From: Kiritimatiellia bacterium
GTDB lineage: Bacteria; Verrucomicrobiota; Kiritimatiellia; SLAD01
Assembly: GCA_007134735.1 (NCBI GenBank)
Contig: SLKG01000131.1
Location: 1 to 36,266 of the forward strand
Direction of reading: 5' to 3'
Length of the DNA stretch: 36,266 bases
The notes beneath the pieces are model-generated. The model saw nothing but the letters and a program-made list of their open reading frames with translations, searched no databases and was not told where the DNA came from. The position numbers and the translations under genes are program-made. Below are positions 32,601-36,266 of the stretch, in pieces (positions within the stretch are counted from its first letter, which is position 1; each line of letters begins with the position of its first letter).

Positions 32601-35600
32601 GAGCAATCCATAGCGCCCGGCGGCCGGTGTTCCCGGCCGGGCGAAGACGGTCCCGCCCGCGGCATTATTCGTACTGCCGCGGATGTGCACGTATTGATTC
32701 GTACTGCCGGAATGCGTGATGCCCATTACCGGGTTCGCGGAGACCGCCGCGCCCAATGTGTAGACACCCGTATCCACATAGATGATGTCGCCCGGTTCAA
32801 GCGCATAGGCATTCAGCACCGCTTGGAGGGTCGCTTTCGGCGTGGACGGATCAAGACCCCGATTGGCATTGTCACCCGGGGCCACGGTGTACACGTTTCC
32901 GGCCGTCGAGTGATTGTTCACATAATAGACAAAAGGACCGTTCCGGAACGAAAACGTGGACGCCGTATGACTCGACACATCCGGGTCGTCTTCATAGACG
33001 ACCCGCCACATGGCTTGCGTTGTGGACGTCTGGTTTGTATAGGCCCACGCCCATGAACCGGCCGTCGCCGAAATGCCGCTTGCGGCCACCTGCCAGTCGG
33101 CGCCCGGTTCCGCCGCCAGTTCGATGCGAACCGTGGCCTCCGGCGGAAAATTACCGCCCGTCCACCGGACAATATCATTCTCCTCCACGTTCAGCGCGCC
33201 GCCGTCGTTATACGTCAACACCTGGAGCCAGGCGTTTGTCCGTGACTTACTCGCCCAGAGCGTACCCCCGAACGCGCCCACATTCAGTCGATCGCCGTGC
33301 GGAGCCGGCTCATTGGTCCAAGCGGTTGACGCCGGATCCCCCAAATCAATCAGGGGCGAGTGCTCGGCATCCGCCACAAAGTCGCCCGTATCGGGGTCAT
33401 ACCGGCCGGTCATGCTCCGCGGATGAAAATTGTAATTCTCCGGATCGGCAAATTTCGGATCGAGCACCGCGCTGTTCCACCATCCGTATAACTTCTGGAA
33501 AACATTCAGACTGGTATACTGGGCCGGTCCGATAGCCGCATTCCAGAGTATGTTGTAGTCGCCGTATTGCGTAATCCGGGTCCCCGCAAACATGTTTCCG
33601 CCGACAACAACCGTGTTGCTGATGGTCGTGCCCAGCGCTTGATTTCGCACCAGGTTGAATGCCGCGGAATTGCTCCACATCACATTGCCGTTCACGGTAA
33701 ACGGCCAGTTGCCGCGTATGCCCACGCCGCGGCCCTTGATGATGCATCGCTCAAACGAAACCCCCTGGCTGAACTCCAGGTTGACTATGGATGAGGCTCC
33801 GGAAGCCGCCATGTCAAACACGCGAACGTCCCGAAGCGCAACCGAATCGGCGTCAATGGTTACGCGGAGACCGTTTTTCAGCGTCATGTGTTCGATCTCC
33901 ACGTGTGAGCCGGTAACCCGCAACGCGTCATGATCGGGATTCATCCGGTCAATCACCGTCCCGCCCCCCGCCGGGCTTGTACTGCCGCGGAGGGTGAATC
34001 GTCCGCTCGCGCTCGATCCCGCTTGTCTCGGTCCCACGGTCAGCGTGAAATTGGAATACACCCCCGTGTCCACGTACACGATGTCGAATCCGCCCAGGTT
34101 ATACCGCGCAAACAGGTTGGTAATGGTTCGCATCGGTGTCTCAGGCGTCAATCCGTCATGGGAATCGTTTCCGGCCTCCGACGTGTACGAATTGTCTTCC
34201 GTGTCGTCGTTATTCACGTAATAGGGCACCTTGTGTCCGTTGATGGAAAAGCGTTGCACGCTCCGGGACTCCACGGCCGGGTCGGATTCGGAAACCACCC
34301 GCCATACCGCCGCCATCGGCGGAACACCCGTTACATCCCACGTATACACCCCGTCGGTCACGGGAACACCCGTGGCAATATTGGACCATGTTACACCGCC
34401 ATCCGGGCGGAATTGCAGTGCGACGGTCTCGCCCGGATCAAACTTCCCGTGATTCCACCGCAGTATTGTATTGGCTCCGGAAGCCCCGCCGCCATCGCTG
34501 AAGGTAAGGGCGCGTACCCAGGCGCTGGTGCGGCTCCGGCCGGCCAGTTCCGTACCGCCGAACGCCCCCGCGTTGACCCGCCCCCCATTGGGATCCGGTT
34601 CGTTCGTCCACGCCGTGGAAGCCGGATCGCCGAAATCAATCAGGACGGAATGAACCGAGTCCGTCACGGTATTGCCCGTAAGGGGATCGTAACGTCCCGT
34701 GACGCTCTTCGGATGGAAGTTCAGGTTCTGCGGATCGGCAAACAGCGGGTCGGTATGAATGCTATTGGGCCCGTTCAATTCGGAAAGATAGGCTCGTTGA
34801 CCCTCAAACAGGTCGGTACGCCAGAACACATTGTAGTCTGCCGTCGGCGTATTCCTGCGAAAGGCCGTGCCGCCTACGACCACATTGTTCCGGAATACCT
34901 GCGATGCCAGGCCGTGCTCAATCCATAAGGCCGCGAAATTGTCATAGAACACGCAGTGCTCGACCAGAAAGTCATAGGCGGCATGATAGGCATTGATCGC
35001 ATTTCCGGAGTTACCGGTAAATACCGTGTTGCGTATGGTCCACCCATCTCCCCGTGCGCGTATGGCATTGGCATTGTCACGGAAGATTATATTCTCAACC
35101 AGGATATGTTCACCTTGGGCCGCGCCGTGTGTGCCGGGCCCGCCCATACCATAACGACTTTCCATAACCGTCATGTCCCGGAAATGCACATGTTGGACAT
35201 AGTCGAGATCAAAGACGTTTTCACCGCCTGCGCCTCTACGGAACACGGTTGCGCCCCCGCCCGGCGCCCCCTGGAATACAATGGGCCGGCCTTCGACACC
35301 TGAAACCGAAACGGTCGTGGTATAATTCGAGTACGTTCCCGTATCGATATACACGATGGATCCCGGTTCGAGGGTATACGTGGCCAACAGGTTGGTCAGG
35401 GTCCGCATGGGTGTTCCGGGCGTCAATCCGTCATTCGCGTCATCGCCCGGCTCGGTGGTGTACACGTTTCCTTCAACGTGGCCATCGTTCACGTAATACG
35501 GAAACATGTATCCGTTCACGGTGAACCGGCGCTCGTTTTGCGCCCACACGGACGGATCCGAATGGCTGACCACACGCCAATGCGCGGCCATCGGTTCGAG

Positions 35601-36266
35601 CCCCGTGACATCCCAAGTATACATCCGGTTGGTCACATCAATCCCGGTGACAATGTTGGACCAGGATACCCCCTCGTCCGGACTGTACTGCAGGTACACC
35701 GTGCTTTCGGCCGGGAAGGCCCCGTAATTCCATCGCAACACATTGCCCGCGCCGGAAATGTTGCCCCCGTCGTTGAATGTGATGGTGTGCAGCCAGGGAT
35801 CCTCCCGGCTTTGGCTCGCCCGTTCCGTGCCCCCGTAGGCTCCCGCATTTACTCGCGATCCATGGGGGGCAGGCTCGTTGGTATAGGCCGTGGATGCCGG
35901 ATCGCCAAAGTCAATCACCACCGAATGAACGGCATCCGTGACCGTACTGCCGGTGGAGGGATCAAAGCGCCCGGTCACGCTCTTGGGATGAAAATTAAAA
36001 CCGGCCGGATCGGCAAATTCGGGATCCGCGTATGTGCTGTTGGGCATATCCAGCTCGTGAAGATACCGGAACTGCCCATGAAGCAGCACCGTGTCCCAGA
36101 ACACATTGTAATCGCCGGCTATGCCCGTCAGCGTATTGAACGCGCTCTCGCCCGCGATCACGCTGTTGTTCACTTCGATGCCGCCGCCCTGGCGATGGAC
36201 GTTCACCGTATTCTTCCAGAAGACGCATCGATCAAATGTGATGCCCGGACCGAACCAGCGGGCGCC
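17667..36266 (-). CDS. Giant modular right-handed parallel beta-helix protein (probably exported), 5' end beyond right window edge
   Basis: Tracked ORF 17667..36206 starts at an in-frame GTG, but the frame stays open to the edge and reads ARWFGPGITFDRCVFWKNTVNV... upstream of it. 13 copies of a cap such as FYVNDxSTxGNVYTTxxGxxxxDGLTPxTPxxSLxxxLxxYDLEPGDVIYVDTGxY, each followed by beta-helix sequence, a DPLFADPxxGDFHLxSxxGRYDPxxxxFVxDxxTSPLIDxGxPxxxxxxEPxPxGGRxNIGxYGNTxEAS segment and a DGGxxxGTxxLxWxAxGxxxxxxVRIEFSxDGGxxW linker. Confidence 0.95.
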   Translation of the reverse strand, partial: GARWFGPGITFDRCVFWKNTVNVHRQGGGIEVNNSVIAGESAFNTLTGIAGDYNVFWDTVLLHGQFRYLHELDMPNSTYADPEFADPAGFNFHPKSVTGRFDPSTGSTVTDAVHSVVIDFGDPASTAYTNEPAPHGSRVNAGAYGGTERASQSREDPWLHTITFNDGGNISGAGNVLRWNYGAFPAESTVYLQYSPDEGVSWSNIVTGIDVTNRMYTWDVTGLEPMAAHWRVVSHSDPSVWAQNERRFTVNGYMFPYYVNDGHVEGNVYTTEPGDDANDGLTPGTPMRTLTNLLATYTLEPGSIVYIDTGTYSNYTTTVSVSGVEGRPIVFQGAPGGGATVFRRGAGGENVFDLDYVQHVHFRDMTVMESRYGMGGPGTHGAAQGEHILVENIIFRDNANAIRARGDGWTIRNTVFTGNSGNAINAYHAAYDFLVEHCVFYDNFAALWIEHGLASQVFRNNVVVGGTAFRRNTPTADYNVFWRTDLFEGQRAYLSELNGPNSIHTDPLFADPQNLNFHPKSVTGRYDPLTGNTVTDSVHSVLIDFGDPASTAWTNEPDPNGGRVNAGAFGGTELAGRSRTSAWVRALTFSDGGGASGANTILRWNHGKFDPGETVALQFRPDGGVTWSNIATGVPVTDGVYTWDVTGVPPMAAVWRVVSESDPAVESRSVQRFSINGHKVPYYVNNDDTEDNSYTSEAGNDSHDGLTPETPMRTITNLFARYNLGGFDIVYVDTGVYSNFTLTVGPRQAGSSASGRFTLRGSTSPAGGGTVIDRMNPDHDALRVTGSHVEIEHMTLKNGLRVTIDADSVALRDVRVFDMAASGASSIVNLEFSQGVSFERCIIKGRGVGIRGNWPFTVNGNVMWSNSAAFNLVRNQALGTTISNTVVVGGNMFAGTRITQYGDYNILWNAAIGPAQYTSLNVFQKLYGWWNSAVLDPKFADPENYNFHPRSMTGRYDPDTGDFVADAEHSPLIDLGDPASTAWTNEPAPHGDRLNVGAFGGTLWASKSRTNAWLQVLTYNDGGALNVEENDIVRWTGGNFPPEATVRIELAAEPGADWQVAASGISATAGSWAWAYTNQTSTTQAMWRVVYEDDPDVSSHTASTFSFRNGPFVYYVNNHSTAGNVYTVAPGDNANRGLDPSTPKATLQAVLNAYALEPGDIIYVDTGVYTLGAAVSANPVMGITHSGSTNQYVHIRGSTNNAAGGTVFARPGTPAAGRYGLLLDNARYVKVSDIRFRNQDEGIRLNNAEGSRLVRVHAYENNTGIRVINSPGTVLERVISRQNTQNGVLVGSGDVTLRHSVLWNNVGTALRVAGGTARMTNSVIVASTPGALGYHAANPASVVANYNNIFTRNQAMVGHIASLGRNTDSLSAWSAETGQDRASMSVDPLFADPPVDFHLKTRTPAGRYDPASGGWVADAVTSRLIDAGDPASDFSNEPPPNGGRVNIGLYGNTPEASKGRQSPWLHAASLRQGGWVKETATLSWVAGNLDVSDLVRIEISADGGESWDELHAGVPATDEYYLWDTTAIETAVAGLWRVSLVENPSGVFSETTNFFAIRNAPLAWYVNNGDMNHTLWTTAPGSPTNWVATPERPLDSLATVFHRYDIEPGDVVYVDTGMYSDHATVTIGPADSGVSGNPVVVLGSTHYSVPGSVLAFTGGVGLDVDHARYVIISNIVVEGAATGIRVRDSQHIGLSMVRAVGGSGDGLFLQRNNHIRVSRAVLADNQGFGLRGHQSDQVRVGQSIVWSNRAGGVRYSAANTVSISNSLITAAGITNRIYSLENVSGFQSDFNNLQLRDDAELALVNNLLRRFLTSWQAATGNDMHSLTHAPLLADPANGDFHLRSEAGRFDPAQNDFVLDGETSPMIDAAHPGTPYGEESFPNGGRMNMGLYGNHPEASRTPPTPRLLAVSLYGGGVIRGTNSLYWIATGGATSHTVRIQYTADDGETWVDIAVGLPAAQGVYEGWDTTVEGTFPRAFWRVISEDDASLQASNSVPFRINNSQISYYVNDGNTEGNVYTTTAGNLLHDGLDPDTPLPSLHAVMNRYDIEAGDRIYIDTGEYTFSSPVTFSAMMSGWGTNRVRIIGSTNYTAGGTVINGLKSGPAFRFRDVEAYEVSHLRFTNTARVMDLERVKDSRFEHVHIDFPTGMSSAGDRYGFRIAESQDIVMNRSSIFGLTNTVRSWALQAEESTGLLWNNGVMWYNNIGIELAANSSMAISNSIIGVFGPNRIGIRVTLGSSFTGDYNNFHARQGADPVHHVVRIAQPPHNVSLSAPLRYPDVTTWQQATGKGLNTLSHDPLFLDAQAGSFFLKSQEGRYDVSTGLFVPDAVTSPLIDAGDPAADYAHEPDPNGGRVNIGLYGNTLWASKTPDDGALTVLSFNDGGVAKGTQVNLRWLPRGAVTNDLVLIRFSGNGGASWDTVATGIPALDGVYTWNTTEWPSTLKGRWRVESQSTPVSGTNEVIFAVRNTNFVFYVNDDSLDGDVYTTAVGASGNTGLSADSPLPGLADVFQRYDVRPGDVVYVDTGEYTLSGNLVISQRDAGDGEDPVRIIGSTNRDEGGTVFTGGGLRLDATRGLTLKNITFNRVGQVGAALHVVNATNTLMKAVDVIGGGHGIHIERSMLTRMVNCSVRNVTTNALWADQSAKVVWDQGLLWSNRYAVRGFAGISVSNSVLGAFGPDAYIYFGGGLLNADYNSIHVRDDAWVARESVGGQELPNLYRRLGNWAQATGRDRHSLAQDPLFADPAVGDFHLKTQAPGGRYVPGVGFSATDEVTSPLIDAASPAAPFDQEPIPHGDRANIGRFGNTPEASHSPTNAALHAVSFYDGGTVRGTNVTFHWLAQGAALSHSVRIEFSPDNGASWDVLAAGIPADAGSFTQPLEGMPSTVLARWRVVSETEEPLSGEMPDTVVFAIRNGPVPFYVNDSSTNGNVYTTNIGLPGHTGTTPSDPKDSVRSILRTYDLEPGDLIYIDTGTYPLTRTISITSMDAGSLEANRPVTLIGSTNYAAGGTVFEAADLNPAISLTDAEYIALRHLTIRNAQVGIRLTRSRGFDFRHIRIEGAATGVSVTDGSHNGVFRHCLIRDTTGPALSLAGVTGISWGHGVLWSNAVGEAALGAVQMSGGSVSFSNSVFSHFSANAVFSWNRAADLRSDYNFFQLEGPAYISRRTYPFVPGDALRVPLPMKSRNLAEWIRDYGRDRHSLAGDPLFADPVGGDFHPLSEAGRYDPVVKTFVTDAHTSLLIDSGSPQADYSKESDPHGYRVNIGLYGNTPEASRSPAEPRLVPLTLRDGGYARGDSFRLIWRAYGAATGHTVRIDFSPDGGNTWEEIATNIVAVTEGGLFWDTTGHPSTWIGAWRVRSEDDPGVYGQTEKPFALRNDPLVLYINDGSTEGVVYTTAAGSSDGDGLTPATPRNSLQSILNEYDLEPGDVIYMDTGNYIIDQTIEWTRFNAWNNMTNLLPLFEGAAGVTLQGSTNELAGGTRITRVQNGRALELVDAWGVSIRNIRFRNEPRGSGSAIRLTRSSYASLEWITARDALIGIDINESHEVRLRHTLLQGHAESGLRSWRSENTDFQHGVFWSNAVGARVGGGSYAQDPLTRVSSLTVENSVFGALKPETAGIEREDGSDSGVLSSDYNVFHVVPGAYIGRQTGPYPGGAFPIRRLSRWNERTGQDANSLGADPKFADPDTGDFHPMSPYGRYVPGEGFVTNAMEAFSPLIDGARADAPYGHEPDPNGARANIGLYGNTPQASKSPEEGVLRVLTFSDGGSNFDDIGLHWVAAGPVTNHLVTIEFSPLGGEAGSWTNVATGVPASHGYYLWNSAPYGRAIAGVWRITSQTDTNLWSMNDNFFRLRQDGSIPYFVNHPLSNGDVYTTAPGHDNNTGWLPSAPKPSLRSLIRDNELEPGDVIYIDTGVYEENVTTRMSIFEAGTAESPVIIRGSTNMTAGGTVMDRITRVGSTLEFFETEGIRIENLSFRNANTGVRITRSDSISLSNIKSYNNVAQGVHAAGSSNVRLENVLLWNNDAVGLSLVTDEGAAVVNARHVVSWGNPVAMRVDAGCSLQISNSVLQAHQTDARIFVLGENVTAIQADYNNLVRTEGAVLAERQVDFGGNEFYPRMLDWQRFLGQDRNSLSHAPHFANPGAGDFHPMSVEGRWLSTNWVSDAVHSPLIDTGSPYSPWDREQEPHGERVNIGFYGHTPYASLSKTNAWLLAVSVNDGGVVFGTQRLYWVAGNMDPSETVTVEFSSDGISYVPLKSGIPVYESEFMWDASNVPITQHARWRVVSDEDPDLRDTVDMPFTVKNETIVVYVNDGNTNNTVYTTAPGHSDNDGLSPNQPMNNPARAIQEHPFGPGDILYIDTGEYIIADTDGMRLGLIGDTLKSGQPGWPIIIMGSTNFAAGGSRFVGTGHNAALVTLIAARDVHVHNLDLRQAQRGVRVVNAQEIKLDYVSAHGTTFGFDFNNARNIKLSRAASYNNAQWGYRVAGAQSIVDILSSVAWGNQLGAVSLGSGTRAVVRHSILDASLLHALAYSVHEQASISGDYNMIWPGGNTRLARDPFMLVDYRSLRAWQDARNMDHHSVVAPPLFADPASGNFRLRSQKGRFNLETGVHEPDAETSWAIDAGDRDAPYDHEPEPHGGRLNIGRYGNTAQASLSVTNRLNADLKVVSMRDGGTVSFTHPLYWLHRGLDEHETVRLEYSPNDGATWITIATNVPVADQTHFWDFSEEESTPLGLWRIELESDPSLQDQTPQNFTIRNGPITYFVNDTNTVGDVYAAAPGHATNDGITVWTPVDRISAIIERYDLDQGDTIYVDTGIYEIDQNILILANDSGVATNRVVIQGSTNHLAGGTVLHRVRHGNFSMAGEPAVIFDLYGVRFLEFRDLIMQNADIAIRMGGPTSRTTGHLLKNLLIRDGGRAGVSISESAGNRFERVVITRHYGSGISMVSGAGNTWINSSILWSNRLNAINVEGTLNISNSVLHAMAAPTNVIYNVPSGSNVRSDYNALFADRGASYARRAGFLFSGLPQWNQETLQDRRSISGDPLFADPANDDYHLLSEVGRYVRGEGWVTNDTVTSFLIDTGSPQSDYSMEPEPHGGRRNIGLYGNTAEASKSLTREWLLAITALQGGRMNGIIQLYWAFGNLDATNRVRLEYSLEMGENWQPIAENVPIDQDGFFWDSTDPDVLISPISQWRVILEADTNLYHTADTFFGLNGPFTFYVNDHSVENNVFTEAPGDDEAFGIFPTAPKATLKSVFDDWDLEPEDRILIDTGIYYFDTNNLVTITIDSQGAAGRPVTIRGSTNAPGTLLDATALGGAVFLNITAGHMLLEDMAVRHGAVRAAGTNIVFRDMQFSNTSLRIAGAAGQARNIRMIDGSLEITGNDVYAGGVEIRDGTLTVGGARALLEHSVISRGAGTLVTVSGTNTVIRNNTVVGGGVAVRQRGSGSSLDLFNNILIANSQIIQRDAGTLSSDYNLLLARGNAWIGNTAEGLWERLVYWQERSGQDLNSISADPLFADEAGGDYHLKSSAGRYFEGIWMTDLQNSPAIDAGNPGSAFGHELDPNGGRINLGAYGNTEQASKTSASPWLGTMSLNDGGAVRGTNVVLRWLARGAGMDEETVTLQYRPDPSGGWITIVSGLPAAAGSYTWDTTQFESSLFAKWRVVLDSNPGVYYGETDNEFSVRNDPQDFFVNNGVFHDIYTTAPGSPANDGLTPATPKSSIQDLLDTYDTVGGDVIYVDTGTYTVGDTEIIWSRGGDAEHGPMVIQGSTNLALGGTVLRRGNTVIGRGFNVLAAHVTLRDLSIHTAQRGVWLNSTRDVKVERVFSYSNTVGILAGNSRNVELRNLRVWKNLGGIDLSNVRTARVENVTFVANSNYSFRAQNTILNTKLQNNIFVVSGSNDVALSGSEIPSDEMFIDYNIYYFEEDGYIFGTNRNLRTWQLSQHYDFRSAITNPRMQNASAGNFHLRSEYGRYDPSLNTFVEDVETSWAIGRGNPDSPFDRQPDPTAGRVNLGAFGNTEFASKGSTNIRVVTRTLNAPGQEIGTLDELLQPLVWAVNNLPEGVLVAVQFSGDGGVSWHTIEENVDAYQEYIIWTTDPYFNTFDGRWRVIGMHEDDVYAATNTAPIEIRFSEFEDIVEQFLTSERHTIMWHGAWHETYRVEYTEDGINWVDAPDGPGSHQKGRFTSTRGGDLYYEDIESPDNRFRSYRVIWEVD

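Noticed and set aside
36204-36206. GTG at 36206 as the start codon of the giant gene
   Set aside because: The frame continues open to the window edge with homologous beta-helix sequence (GITFDRCVFWKNTVNV).
1-36266. tRNA, rRNA, integrase, prophage or defence genes
   Set aside because: None recognised in either strand or in the ORF track.

Overview
36.3 kb of chromosomal DNA; gene content and repeat style suggest a PVC-like bacterium (Kiritimatiellota/Verrucomicrobia-type), which is inference only. Four parts: (1) about 1-10.4 kb: a candidate glucosylglycerate synthesis and turnover locus. It holds a GT4 glycosyltransferase (cut by the left edge), a GpgS-like glucosyl-3-phosphoglycerate synthase, an M20-fold protein that seems to have lost catalytic residues, a second GT4-type glycosyltransferase abutting a GH13_18 phosphorylase (glucosylglycerate/sucrose phosphorylase type), a glycerate kinase and a GH13 neopullulanase-like amylase. 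(2) 10.5-15.3 kb: a leftward housekeeping run purA-uppS-cdsA-rseP plus a small membrane protein. (3) Two related intergenic arrays of hairpin-forming repeats (about 6.48-7.14 kb and 15.51-16.75 kb). They share a leader, and both end in the same repeat phase against the stop codon of a leftward gene. Several smaller REP-like palindromes are also present. (4) 16.75 kb to the right edge: a VanZ-like membrane protein with a C-terminal beta-sandwich-like region, 2 nt downstream of a giant leftward ORF. That ORF exceeds 6,190 codons, stays open at the right edge, and is built of 13 recognisable modules of about 1.3-1.4 kb plus part of another. Each module has a DUF1565-like cap, a right-handed beta-helix, a choice-of-anchor-Q-like segment and a beta-sandwich linker. 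All calls come from reading the sequence; no database search was run.
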